The notes under the pieces were generated by a model. The model saw nothing but the letters and a program-made list of their open reading frames with translations. It ran no database searches and was not told where the DNA came from. A stretch of DNA of 23,408 nucleotides from an uncultured Lachnospiraceae bacterium (lineage in GTDB: Bacteria; Bacillota; Clostridia; Lachnospirales; Lachnospiraceae): the NCBI GenBank assembly GCA_910579085.1, contig CAJTRU010000058.1, positions 1 to 23,408 of the forward strand, in the 5' to 3' direction. Below are positions 6,538 to 15,727 of the stretch, in pieces (the stretch's first letter is position 1; the number at the start of each line of letters is the position of its first letter). A program made the translations under genes and the position numbers.

Positions 6538-7718
6538 TGGCTATTAAAGAACGCATGTCTGGAAATGAAGCTGTATCATATGCTATACGCCAGATTAACC
6601 CTGATGTCTTTCCTGCATTTCCTATAACACCTTCTACTGAAATACCACAGATGGTTTCTACATATATTGCAAATGGTGAGATGGATACAGAGTTTATACC
6701 TGTTGAGAGTGAACATTCTTCAATGAGTGCAGCAATCGGTGCAGAGGCAGCAGGTGCAAGAAGCCTTACTGCTACATCCTCAGCAGGCCTTGCACTTATG
6801 TGGGAAGAGCTGCTGCTGGCAGCGTCTAACAGGCTTCCACTTGTACTTGCTCTTGTAAACCGTACATTGTCAGGCCCTATTAATATTAACTGTGACCATT
6901 CAGACAGTATGGGTGCAAGGGACACTGGATGGATACAGATTTATGCAGAGAATAACCAGGAAGCATATGATAATTTTATACAGGCATACCCAATTGCAGA
7001 AAATGAGGCTGTACATCTTCCTGTTATGATATGCCAGGATGGTTTTATTACAAGCCATGCTGTTGAAAATATTGAGCTGATGGAAGACAATATTGTAAGG
7101 AAGTTTGTTGGGGAATACAATCCAGAGGAATATCTTTTAAACCCTGGAAAGCCGGTTTCAGCAGGGCCTTATTCTGTAAGTAATTATGCAATGGAAGCCA
7201 AGAAGAACCAGGAAATTGCACTTGAAAACTCAAAGGAAGTAATACTTGAAGTTGCTAAAAAGTTTAAAAAAGTTTCTGGCAGGGAATATGGGCTTTTTGA
7301 GGAATATAAAACTAAAGATGCAGATTATATAATGCTTATAATGGGTTCAGCGGCAGGCACTGCAAAACAGGCAGCCGATGAAATGAGGGCACACGGTTTT
7401 AAAGCTGGTGTACTGAAATTAAGGGTTTTCCGCCCGTTCCCGGCAGATGAGGTTGCAAAAGCATTAAGCGGATGTAAAGCAGTTGCAATTATGGACCGCT
7501 GTGAAAGTTATAATGGCAATGGAGGCCCGCTTGGAAGTGAGGTAACATCTGCACTTTTCCGCAATAAAGTAATGACAGAAACTGTAAATTATATTTATGG
7601 GCTTGCAGGGCGTGACTTTACAGTAAAGGAAACAAAGAGTGTATTTAAAGAACTTGAAGACATGGTGCTTAATGGGAAACAGCCTGCACAATACCAGTAT
7701 ATAGGACTGCGTAAATAA
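6537..7718 (+). CDS. 2-oxoacid:ferredoxin oxidoreductase, alpha subunit
   Basis: The product has 393 residues with GGAGGG ahead of ATG 6537. It opens with the POR-N pattern AVSYAIRQINPDVFPAFPIT followed by PSTEIPQ, then EFIPVESEHSSMSAAIGAEA and ATSSAGLALMWEELLLAASN. These are the conserved substrate-pocket segments of pyruvate:ferredoxin oxidoreductase alpha chains. The C-terminal half (about 240-393) holds the transketolase-C-like domain, including GVLKLRVFRPFPADEV. Its length is full. The alpha chain works with a beta subunit that binds thiamine diphosphate and an iron-sulfur cluster. No beta gene follows; the next ORF is an unrelated acidic protein. The enzyme cannot be complete unless beta is encoded elsewhere. 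Confidence 0.88.
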   Translation: MAIKERMSGNEAVSYAIRQINPDVFPAFPITPSTEIPQMVSTYIANGEMDTEFIPVESEHSSMSAAIGAEAAGARSLTATSSAGLALMWEELLLAASNRLPLVLALVNRTLSGPININCDHSDSMGARDTGWIQIYAENNQEAYDNFIQAYPIAENEAVHLPVMICQDGFITSHAVENIELMEDNIVRKFVGEYNPEEYLLNPGKPVSAGPYSVSNYAMEAKKNQEIALENSKEVILEVAKKFKKVSGREYGLFEEYKTKDADYIMLIMGSAAGTAKQAADEMRAHGFKAGVLKLRVFRPFPADEVAKALSGCKAVAIMDRCESYNGNGGPLGSEVTSALFRNKVMTETVNYIYGLAGRDFTVKETKSVFKELEDMVLNGKQPAQYQYIGLRK

Positions 7719-7754
7719 CAGGTAGTATTTTATAAGAATGCAGGGGGTATTTAT

Positions 7755-8186
7755 ATGAAAAACTTTAAGAACTATACACCAGATAAGTATAATACGGAAG
7801 ATTTCAAAGAAGTTGAAGAAGGGATATATCTTACAAAAGACCCTTATGGATACCATGACCAGATATATGTCACTTCACTTTCATTTGAGCATGAACCAGA
7901 AAGATATTGTGAAGAAGATGGTTCACCAAGGAATATTACACAAATCCCTTTTGAAAACATACTTGATGAGTTTTCACTCTTTGTTACAGATTTTTATGAT
8001 GACTTAAATAAGAATAGTGATGTAATATGTTACCAGGAATTTGGTGCATCTAATCTTGAAAATATAAAGAACCTGCGTGAAATAATTGGGAAGCATGTTT
8101 ATGTTGTACCATGTACAGATGAAGAAGATATAATAGAAGATGAGGATTGCGAAGAAGAGGAATTTCTTGAGCTTGTAATTGAATAA
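7755..8186 (+). CDS. Acidic protein of unknown function
   Basis: The product has 143 residues; ATG 7755 has GGGGG about 7 nt upstream. It is 36 nt after the alpha subunit with no terminator between, so it is probably in the same transcript. It is soluble, with no signal or membrane segment, and strongly acidic; the C-terminus has the run DEEDIIEDEDCEEEE. Tyrosines are frequent in residues 20-45 (GIYLTKDPYGYHDQIYVTSL). I do not recognise a family. It sits where the oxidoreductase beta subunit would normally be, but has no thiamine-diphosphate GDG motif or cysteine cluster and is not a beta remnant. Confidence 0.75.
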   Translation: MKNFKNYTPDKYNTEDFKEVEEGIYLTKDPYGYHDQIYVTSLSFEHEPERYCEEDGSPRNITQIPFENILDEFSLFVTDFYDDLNKNSDVICYQEFGASNLENIKNLREIIGKHVYVVPCTDEEDIIEDEDCEEEEFLELVIE

Positions 8187-8258
8187 CAGGCATTAACTGC
8201 TAACATGTTATATAAATTATTACTTGTTTTTAAGTAATTGTATATAAAAATATTTAGG

Positions 8259-8288
8259 AGTGGTACTATTTTTTAGTGCCACTTTTTC
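8259..8288 (+). terminator. Rho-independent terminator of the oxidoreductase operon
   Basis: Stem GTGGTACTA (8260-8268) / TAGTGCCAC (8274-8282) with one G-U pair, a TTTTT loop, and a TTTTT tail. Confidence 0.85.
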
Positions 8289-8502
8289 TATATACAGGAT
8301 TTTATATACCTATAAAAACAAAGCCTGTAAATGTTGCTGGTTTAGAGTAAAGCAGATATTGGAACTGATGGGAATATTTAGGCAGCAGGTAAATAATGGA
8401 ACATGCAGGATGTATATTTTTTCTGGATAGACAATATCCCAAAAAAGTGGTAAGGTATATAGGAGTGGCAATTTAAGAATATTTATGAAAGGAAGAAAAT
8501 AA
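8289..8502 (+). other. Spacer before the YebC gene
   Basis: AT-rich spacer between the terminator and the YebC start. I see no gene, strong promoter or convincing fold in it; transcription of the YebC gene presumably starts here. The gene's ribosome-binding site AAAGGA lies just before 8503. Confidence 0.4.
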
Positions 8503-9246
8503 ATGTCAGGACATTCAAAATTTGCAAATATTAAGCACAAGAAAGAAAAGAATGATGCTAAGAAAGGCAAGATTTTTACTATAATTGGAAGGGAAATAGC
8601 AGTTGCAGTTAAAGACGGCGGGCCAGACCCTGAAAATAACAGCAAACTGCGTGATGTTATTGCAAAAGCAAAGGCAAATAATATGCCAAATGATACCATT
8701 GAACGTGGAATTAAAAAAGCGGCTGGTGATGCTTCTAATGTTAATTATGAAGAGGTTGTATATGAAGGCTATGGGCCAAGCGGCACAGCCATTATAGTTA
8801 AGGCGCTTACAGACAATAAGAACCGTACAGCAGGCAATGTCCGCAATGCATTTACTAAAGGTAGCGGAAGTGTTGGTACACAGGGTTGTGTGTCATATAT
8901 GTTTGATGAAAAAGGACAGATTATTATCTCAAAGGAAGAAATGGACGATAATAATATAGAGATGGAAGCAGATGATATAATGATGCTTGCACTTGATGCA
9001 GGAGCAGAAGATTTTTCAGAAGAGGAAGATTCTTATGAGATAATTACATCTCCTGGTGATTTCAGCGTTGTACGTGAAGCTATTGAGGCTGCAAAGCTTC
9101 CTATGGCAAGCGCAGAGGTTACAATGATACCCCAGAATTATGTTACATTATCTGATGAAAATGATATCAGGCAGCTCCAGCGTACCCTGGATTTGCTTGA
9201 TGAAGATGATGACGTACAGGATGTATACCATAACTGGGATGAATAG
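8503..9246 (+). CDS. yebC: YebC/PmpR (TACO1) family protein
   Basis: The product has 247 residues, the normal length. The N-terminus SGHSKFANIKHKKEKNDAKK and the block NNMPNDTIERGIKKAAG are diagnostic of the family; the central YEGYGPSGTAIIVKALTDN and C-terminal LDLLDEDDDVQDVYHNWD are also conserved. Family members are three-domain cytoplasmic proteins. They were first described as transcriptional regulators and more recently as ribosome-associated factors that relieve stalling on proline-rich stretches. AAAGGA precedes ATG 8503. The gene is followed after 45 nt by GH43 with no clear terminator, but a functional link is not implied. Confidence 0.95.
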   Translation: MSGHSKFANIKHKKEKNDAKKGKIFTIIGREIAVAVKDGGPDPENNSKLRDVIAKAKANNMPNDTIERGIKKAAGDASNVNYEEVVYEGYGPSGTAIIVKALTDNKNRTAGNVRNAFTKGSGSVGTQGCVSYMFDEKGQIIISKEEMDDNNIEMEADDIMMLALDAGAEDFSEEEDSYEIITSPGDFSVVREAIEAAKLPMASAEVTMIPQNYVTLSDENDIRQLQRTLDLLDEDDDVQDVYHNWDE

Positions 9247-9291
9247 CAACTGTATTAACAGTGGCAGAATATTTAGAAACGGGGTAAAAGC

Positions 9292-10836
9292 ATGAAAATT
9301 ATTAATCCAGTTATCAGGGGGTTCTATCCAGACCCAAGTGTATGCCGGGCAAATGGAAAATATTATATGGCCTGCAGTTCATTTGAATATTTTCCAGGAG
9401 TCCCGCTGTTTGAGAGTGAGGATTTAATTAACTGGAAACAGATTGGACACTGCCTTACAAGAAAGACACAGGTGGATTTGGAGGGAATAAACAGTTCTGG
9501 AGGGGTATTTGCGCCAACTATACGTTTTAATGACGGGCGTTTTTATATGGTTACTACTAATGATACATATCACAAGAACTTTTATGTCTACACAGATGAC
9601 ATTTATGGTGAATGGTCAGAACCTGTATTTGTAGACCAGGATGGCATAGACCCTTCATTATTCTTTGAAGACGGAAAGACTTATTTTATGAGTAATGGAA
9701 GTGACCCAGAGGATAATAACGGGTGTATTTTCCAATGCGAAATTGATATTGGTACAGGCAGGAAACTTACAAAAAGCATACCCATGTGGAAAGGGAGTGG
9801 CGGAAGGTATCTTGAGTCGCCACATCTTTACCATTTTGGGGAATGGTATTATATTATGGCAGCAGAGGGCGGTACAGAATATGGACATATGGTTACTTAT
9901 GCAAGAGGAAAAAGCCCATATGGCCCTTTTGAACAGTACCAGCATAACCCTGTGCTGACTAACCGTAATCTTGGAGGGCACCAGAGCACAATACAGGGAA
10001 TTGGGCATGCAGACCTTGTGGAAGATGGCAATGGCAATACATTTATGTTCTGTCTTGGTTTCCGCCAGACTGGCATGTGGCAGCCGTTCCACCATCTTGG
10101 CAGGGAAGTCTTTATTGTACCTGTACACTGGGATGAAGATGGATGGTTTAGTGCAGGTGTGGACGGCATTGTGCAAAAAGAAATGGAACTGGATGTAGAT
10201 GCAGGGCTTTGCCAGTGCAGCAGTTTTAATGGAAACTATAATAATAATTATAGTGCTTCATTTAGCAATATGGACTTAAATTCCTTAAGATGGTGCCATT
10301 TAAGGGAATATAAAAAAGAAAATTATAAGTTTTCAGATGGCTGTTTAAGTTTAAGGGGCATTAAAACAGATTTATCTGGCACAGGTGCACCAACATTTGC
10401 TGGCATAAGGCAAGCAGAGTTTAATACAGAATTAAATGTGAATGTAAAAAGTGATGCCCTGGAAGCAGGCATAACATTTTACCAGTGTGAAAAGCACCAT
10501 TATGACCTTGCTGTATATAATAATGGTAATATAAAGTCTGTTATTTTAAGGCTTTGCATAGGTGATGCAGTACAGGTTGTTAAAGAACAGGAATTTGAAG
10601 AAGGAACAGAAACAGCTTCTTTAAGGGTTGTTTCAGATAATGAATGTTACAAATTTTATGCAAAATGCGGCAGTACAGAAGTATTTATGGGAAAGGCGGG
10701 CACAAAATACCTTTCATCAGAAGTTGCAAGTGGCTTTACAGGCACTGTAATGGCTATGTATGCTGTAAATGGACAAGACAATGAGGATAAATGGGCTGTT
10801 TTTGACAGCTTTGACTGGAAGCAGGACAGGGATTAA
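9292..10836 (+). CDS. Glycoside hydrolase family 43, beta-xylosidase/alpha-L-arabinofuranosidase
   Basis: The product has 514 residues and no signal peptide, so it is cytoplasmic and would act on imported xylo- or arabino-oligosaccharides. The five-bladed propeller fills residues 1 to about 310. The three GH43 carboxylates are visible: Asp14 in YPDPS (base), Asp120 in GIDPS (pKa modulator) and Glu175 in YLESPHLY (acid). A C-terminal beta-sandwich follows (about 325-512), starting near SFSNMDLNSLRWCHLRE. This two-domain form is the type found in cytoplasmic beta-xylosidases (GH43 subfamilies 11/12, from memory). The start is ATG 9292 with GGGG about 8 nt upstream. No transporter or regulator is adjacent. 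The products would be xylose and/or arabinose. Confidence 0.9.
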   Translation: MKIINPVIRGFYPDPSVCRANGKYYMACSSFEYFPGVPLFESEDLINWKQIGHCLTRKTQVDLEGINSSGGVFAPTIRFNDGRFYMVTTNDTYHKNFYVYTDDIYGEWSEPVFVDQDGIDPSLFFEDGKTYFMSNGSDPEDNNGCIFQCEIDIGTGRKLTKSIPMWKGSGGRYLESPHLYHFGEWYYIMAAEGGTEYGHMVTYARGKSPYGPFEQYQHNPVLTNRNLGGHQSTIQGIGHADLVEDGNGNTFMFCLGFRQTGMWQPFHHLGREVFIVPVHWDEDGWFSAGVDGIVQKEMELDVDAGLCQCSSFNGNYNNNYSASFSNMDLNSLRWCHLREYKKENYKFSDGCLSLRGIKTDLSGTGAPTFAGIRQAEFNTELNVNVKSDALEAGITFYQCEKHHYDLAVYNNGNIKSVILRLCIGDAVQVVKEQEFEEGTETASLRVVSDNECYKFYAKCGSTEVFMGKAGTKYLSSEVASGFTGTVMAMYAVNGQDNEDKWAVFDSFDWKQDRD

Positions 10837-10844
10837 CCATATAA

Positions 10845-10932
10845 CAGGCGGCGGATTATGTACATTCCGCTGTGCCTGTGCCAGGTGTCCTGAAATGTAA
10901 GAAAAATTTAATAATTATTAAATTACAGGACA
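10845..10932 (+). terminator. Two palindromes after GH43
   Basis: CAGGC.GCGGA / TCCGC.GCCTG forms a bulged hairpin at 10845-10880. Next, TGTCCTG (10886-10892) pairs with CAGGACA (10926-10932) around the perfect 20-bp AT palindrome AATTTAATAATTATTAAATT. The T-run TTTTTT comes 11 nt later. It may terminate GH43 transcription and insulate the next gene; the exact form is uncertain. Confidence 0.4.
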
Positions 10933-10937
10933 TTATA

Positions 10938-10966
10938 TTGCCATTTTTTATCAGTATATTTATATA
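10938..10966 (+). promoter_or_regulatory. Predicted promoter of the BIG2-repeat protein gene
   Basis: TTGCCA (10938-10943), a 17-nt spacer, and TATATA (10961-10966), about 90 nt ahead of ATG 11058. It may also transcribe recN. Confidence 0.45.
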
Positions 10967-11057
10967 AAATGTTAAAAGTATATGTATATATGGGAATGGT
11001 GGCATACAGGCAGGCCAGACTGTCTTTGTGTAAGCAGTATAGTATGGAGGTTGGAAT

Positions 11058-14000
11058 ATGAAGAGGATTGCAAGGGCTAATAAAAAGTGGAGATGGATGG
11101 TGCTTCTGACATCCGTATTTTTAATTGCATTTATGGCATTTTATGCATTTAATAATAAAGACAATGTATATGCAGCAGATGCATACTTGCAGAATAGTGA
11201 CGGGCAGGAAATAAAAGGCAATTACATATTGAGAAGGCATGAGGATATATTCAGTGTAGTATCTACGGGTGCGGGTAATGCTGCATATATGGAAGTAACC
11301 TTTTCTAATAATACCAAGCTGGCAGTAAAGAATACTAATCTTTTGCAGCCAGTACCTGGAAGCGGGGATTTGACCTATGCTGGCCCAGTTACAAGAATGG
11401 AACTGAAAGCTTTAGATATGGGTGATGTAAATGTAACTGTACGCGCATATGATGCTAAGGGCGGGACTCTTTTACTGGAGCAGAATATCCTTATTACAGT
11501 TGCGTTTTCCATTAATGAATATATTAGCCTTGATGCCAGGGATAAAGCAGCTATTAAGAAGATATTTATTAGTGATGAAAGGTCAGCACTTATATTAGAA
11601 CCTGAACAGGAACTCTGTTTTGGTAAAAATGCTTCAGAGGTATCAGAGCAGAAGTATCTTAACCTTACATTTGGTAATGCCAGCCAGATTGTATCTGGTG
11701 GTGCAATGAGGGCAGAATGGTTTTCGGATAATGAAGACGTTGTTTCTGTTGATTATAACATGTCTGATAATGGGGAAGTAAGAGGTGGTGTAGTAGCAGA
11801 GGGTGCAGGACATACTACATTATCTGTAAGCTGGCTTGATGGTACAACAACACGCCAGGATACAATAGATGTCTATGTAAGGCCTAAACTGACAAAGGGT
11901 GATGAAAATATTGGTTCAAATTCAAACCTTGGTGATGTTGGAGGAGGTTCTTCACTTTTTGAGGTAGAAAATGGTGACCATATTGGTGTATCAGTTAAGA
12001 TTGAAAAGAACCAGCTTGATTCTGTATCAGATAAAATTACATGGGTAATTGCGAAAAGTGAGGGTACAGACACTATACTTGTAAGGGATTCTCTTGGTAA
12101 TTATACAGAAGAATTTAAAGATGAGGCTAATCTCCAGTGGATACCATCAGAGAACAGTTACAGGTTTGATGCCAAGGCTGGTACATATTTTGTTCTTTTC
12201 TATGTATCTGGTACATATAAAAGTTTTGAAGAAGCACAAAAGACTCCGCCAGGATGTTCACCAGTAGCTATTAAAAATGGTGTGTATGTAAAGAGTAATT
12301 ATATTAGCAAAGAAATTACTATAAATATTGGAGGAAGTTTAAATCTTCCAGATTTGTTTAATATAACACAGGCTACTTTCCAGGATTATTTTGTACGTAA
12401 TATTACTGCTAATACAGTACCTTCAACAGGAGGGGCTTTAACACCAGGAGATACCGGGTGTATATCATTCCAGCAGGGCAATTATGCAATTACTGGTATA
12501 AAGGAAGGAAAAGCTGTTATTGAGGTTACAGCTAATGATAATGTTAATTCAACACAGTTAAGGGATATAAAACCTGGGGCAAAAGTATATATAACAGTTA
12601 TAGTAACAGATACTTTCAGTCTTAACCAGTCTGAAATCAGGCTTGCAGAAGGAGCTTCTGCTTCGTTAAATGCTGTTTATAATGCAGACAGCAATTCAAT
12701 GGCAAAGTTTGAGTGGGGTGTAGGCAAGGAAAGTGATGAACAATATATTAAGGTTGAACCTACTGGGGCAGGAGGACAATATGCAACTGTTACAGCTTTA
12801 AAGCAGCCAAAAGATAGTACTGATGTTCCGGTGGTTGTCCTTAAAAGGACTCTGAATGGTGTTACACATACGGCTACATGCAGGGTCATAATAGAAGAGG
12901 CACAAAAGAACTTTAAGATTATTCCATCATCAATAGATGCAGAACCAGGTGAAACTTTTCTTCTTACCACTAATATTACAAAAGCAACAAAATTAATCTG
13001 GATGTCTGATAATGAAAATGTTGCTACAGTAGTTGATTCATCAACTAGCAGTATGCCATCTGCAATGCTTACAGCAAAAGCTCCAGGAAGGGCAACTATT
13101 ACAGCCGTTAACCCTGCAAATGGTGCACATGCTGAGTGTTTTGTTGTTGTAAACCGTTTTGCTGAAAGTATTGATATATACATAGGCAAGAAGCCATATC
13201 AGGTTTATTATGCAACTACTTCAGAGGATTTTATACGTATGACTGCTGTACCTTCTCCAAAAGACTGTACAGAAACTACATTTACATGGGAATCAACAAA
13301 TAAGGATGTTGCTACTGTTAATGAAAATGGAGAAGTTACACTTGCTGGTAATAAGGAAAAGGGTTCTTTTACTGATATTATAGCCAGGGGAAAAGGCACT
13401 GCTTCTGGAACTTGCAGGATTTATATTGATTCGACACCTATTGCTTCTATTCTTGCCGATGTTAAAGAATTAAAGATGGTAAGGGGTGAAACATATGATG
13501 TTAAAATTACGTATAACCCAGCAGACCCTACTAGTAAAGAACTTGTATGGTCATCATCAGACCCTAATGTAGCAAAAGTTGACAATAATGGTAAAATTAC
13601 TGCTGTCAATCCAGGAAATGCCAATATTTATGCAAGGGCAAAATTCCCTGATGGTACAAATATAGCAGAGCTTAATCCACCTATAAAAATTACTGTTACA
13701 GAGAAACTTACATCTATAGATTTTGAGTCAGCTACAAAATATATTAGTGTGGGTGGGAAAGAAACAGTTAGTGTTATTTTTAAGCCTGATAAAAATGTTA
13801 ATACAAATCTGAAATTTGGCTCTTCTGATGAAAAAATATTTAAAATTATTGAAACTGGAACAGGCTCATGTGTTATACAGGGAATGGCTGAAGGCCAGGC
13901 AATTCTTACATGTGTGTCCGATGAACTGGGCCCGTCATATGTAAAGTCGTGTACAATTTATGTAACACCTACAGAGATTGAGGCAAAGGATTTTGTTATA

Positions 14001-15713
14001 ACCCCGGCAGAGGAAACAGTTTATATTGGGGCAACTTTAAAGCTGGAAAAGACATTTACACCAAATAATGCAACTAACCAGAATGTAACATGGAGTTCTT
14101 CGGATTCTGGTATTGCAAGTGTTACTTCCCTCGGTGTAGTAAGAGGTGTTAAGGAAGGCAAGGTTATAATTTCAGCGGTATATACAGATACTAAGAATAA
14201 AGTGCCTTTAATCAGAACAAGCACAATAAATGTAAAGCCAGCGCCAATAAATATAACAGACTTTGACGTTACACCTGATACACAGAATATTAAAGTTGGT
14301 GATAAATTCTCACTTACACCTGTATTTACACCAAATAATGCTTCTAATAAAAATGTTGATTACCAGTCACTTGATGAGGGTGTAGTTACAGTTAGTGAGA
14401 AAGGTGAGGTTACAGGTGTAGGGGCTGGTGATGCAATAATCCAGTGCCAGGCTGAAGATGGCGGCTTTATTGCAACATGTCTGGTACATGTTGACAATGC
14501 GGTTGAGTTTTCACTTTCACCTGCAACAAGGGAGATTGCAGTAGGCAGGACGTTTAAACTTAAAAAAGTAATAAAACCTGAAAATGCTAAAAAGACAGCT
14601 GAATGGTCTACATCTAATTCATCTATTGCGACAGTAGATGCGTCAGGCAAGGTTACAGCTAAGAGAATAGGTTCATGTACAATTACATGTACACTCACAA
14701 GATATAACCAGAGTGCAAAATGTAAAGTTAAAGTTGCAAGGCTGAACAGCACTGTAAAACTTGACAAAAAGAACATAAGAATTGGCGTAGGCCAGACATA
14801 CAGGCTGAAAAAGACTGTATGGTCAAACAACACTTCACTTCCAAAGGTAAGCTGGAAGTCTTCTAACAAGCGTGTTGCTACAGTAAACAGTGGTGGAAAG
14901 ATTACTGGTAAGAAAGTCGGGCTTGCTAAGATTACAGTTACAACAAATGATGCTATACATGCAAAGGCAACATGTAAAGTAAGGGTAATCCAGAGGATAT
15001 CAAGTATAAAGCTTAGTTCTGACTATTTGGTATGTTATGTAGGAAGAAGCAAGAGGCTTACTGCTAAATGCAAGCCAGCTAATTCAACTATTAAAAAACT
15101 TAAGTGGACTAGTGGTGATTCTTCCATAGCAAGGGTTACTGCTACAGGCAAGGTAAGGGCTCTTGCAGAAGGAAATACTTATATTACAGCTACAGCAACA
15201 GACGGCAGTAATAAGAAAGCCAGATGTTTTGTAAAAGTACTTGATGCAGTTCCAGCTACAAGCATAGTAGTCGCACAGTCTGAACTTACAATGCAGAGAG
15301 GTGACAGCGCTAAACTTACATACAAGGTGCTGCCAGATAATACATCAGATGATTTGGAATTTGCATCAGATAATGAAAGGGTTGCAAGGGTTAATAAAAA
15401 AGGCAAGGTAACAGCAGTAGGAACTGGTGATGCTACTATTACAATTCTTGCAACGAGTGGTGCTTCATCGACAGTTGATGTTAATGTAGTTGCACTTAAC
15501 AAGACGGAACTTGTAATGCGCCAGTATGATACAGAGAACCTGCTTGTACTTGGTACTTCTGATACAGTTACATGGTATACTTCAAATGCCAGGATAGTTA
15601 CAGTAGAGAATGGAAAAGTAGTTGGAAGGGCAGAAGGTACAGCATATATATATGCATATGTAAATGGATGCAGGTTAAGCTGCCGGGTTACAATAACTTC
15701 TGTAAATGAATAA
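11058..15713 (+). CDS. Large secreted BIG2 (bacterial Ig-like) repeat protein
   Basis: The product has 1551 residues; GGAGG lies ahead of ATG 11058. Residues about 12-33 are hydrophobic after a basic N-terminus (KRIARANKKWRW) and are followed by VYAADA, a likely signal-peptidase site. The rest is a chain of about 10-13 immunoglobulin-like BIG2 domains with the pattern W-S-S-(D/N)-x-x-V-A-x-V-x-x-x-G-x-V near residues 220, 551, 645, 741, 828, 918, 1010, 1100, 1181, 1264, 1348, 1432 and 1503. The repeats are diverged, not recent copies. Domains before about 1130 are acidic to neutral; those after are rich in Lys and Arg (CKVKVARLN, KLDKKNIRI). No LPxTG, S-layer-homology or choline-binding motif is seen, so the basic end may hold it to the wall. 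A cell-surface structural or adhesive role is likely. It lies only 14 bp before recN. Confidence 0.88.
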   Translation: MKRIARANKKWRWMVLLTSVFLIAFMAFYAFNNKDNVYAADAYLQNSDGQEIKGNYILRRHEDIFSVVSTGAGNAAYMEVTFSNNTKLAVKNTNLLQPVPGSGDLTYAGPVTRMELKALDMGDVNVTVRAYDAKGGTLLLEQNILITVAFSINEYISLDARDKAAIKKIFISDERSALILEPEQELCFGKNASEVSEQKYLNLTFGNASQIVSGGAMRAEWFSDNEDVVSVDYNMSDNGEVRGGVVAEGAGHTTLSVSWLDGTTTRQDTIDVYVRPKLTKGDENIGSNSNLGDVGGGSSLFEVENGDHIGVSVKIEKNQLDSVSDKITWVIAKSEGTDTILVRDSLGNYTEEFKDEANLQWIPSENSYRFDAKAGTYFVLFYVSGTYKSFEEAQKTPPGCSPVAIKNGVYVKSNYISKEITINIGGSLNLPDLFNITQATFQDYFVRNITANTVPSTGGALTPGDTGCISFQQGNYAITGIKEGKAVIEVTANDNVNSTQLRDIKPGAKVYITVIVTDTFSLNQSEIRLAEGASASLNAVYNADSNSMAKFEWGVGKESDEQYIKVEPTGAGGQYATVTALKQPKDSTDVPVVVLKRTLNGVTHTATCRVIIEEAQKNFKIIPSSIDAEPGETFLLTTNITKATKLIWMSDNENVATVVDSSTSSMPSAMLTAKAPGRATITAVNPANGAHAECFVVVNRFAESIDIYIGKKPYQVYYATTSEDFIRMTAVPSPKDCTETTFTWESTNKDVATVNENGEVTLAGNKEKGSFTDIIARGKGTASGTCRIYIDSTPIASILADVKELKMVRGETYDVKITYNPADPTSKELVWSSSDPNVAKVDNNGKITAVNPGNANIYARAKFPDGTNIAELNPPIKITVTEKLTSIDFESATKYISVGGKETVSVIFKPDKNVNTNLKFGSSDEKIFKIIETGTGSCVIQGMAEGQAILTCVSDELGPSYVKSCTIYVTPTEIEAKDFVITPAEETVYIGATLKLEKTFTPNNATNQNVTWSSSDSGIASVTSLGVVRGVKEGKVIISAVYTDTKNKVPLIRTSTINVKPAPINITDFDVTPDTQNIKVGDKFSLTPVFTPNNASNKNVDYQSLDEGVVTVSEKGEVTGVGAGDAIIQCQAEDGGFIATCLVHVDNAVEFSLSPATREIAVGRTFKLKKVIKPENAKKTAEWSTSNSSIATVDASGKVTAKRIGSCTITCTLTRYNQSAKCKVKVARLNSTVKLDKKNIRIGVGQTYRLKKTVWSNNTSLPKVSWKSSNKRVATVNSGGKITGKKVGLAKITVTTNDAIHAKATCKVRVIQRISSIKLSSDYLVCYVGRSKRLTAKCKPANSTIKKLKWTSGDSSIARVTATGKVRALAEGNTYITATATDGSNKKARCFVKVLDAVPATSIVVAQSELTMQRGDSAKLTYKVLPDNTSDDLEFASDNERVARVNKKGKVTAVGTGDATITILATSGASSTVDVNVVALNKTELVMRQYDTENLLVLGTSDTVTWYTSNARIVTVENGKVVGRAEGTAYIYAYVNGCRLSCRVTITSVNE

Positions 15714-15727
15714 GAGGGGAGAAAATC

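Noticed and set aside
9658..10176. 172-codon antisense frame within GH43
   Set aside because: It is the shadow of a well-supported gene; it has no ribosome-binding site and no family resemblance.
14360..14869. 169-codon and similar antisense frames inside the BIG2 gene
   Set aside because: Repeat composition of the BIG2 gene leaves the opposite strand open. No start signals or motifs.
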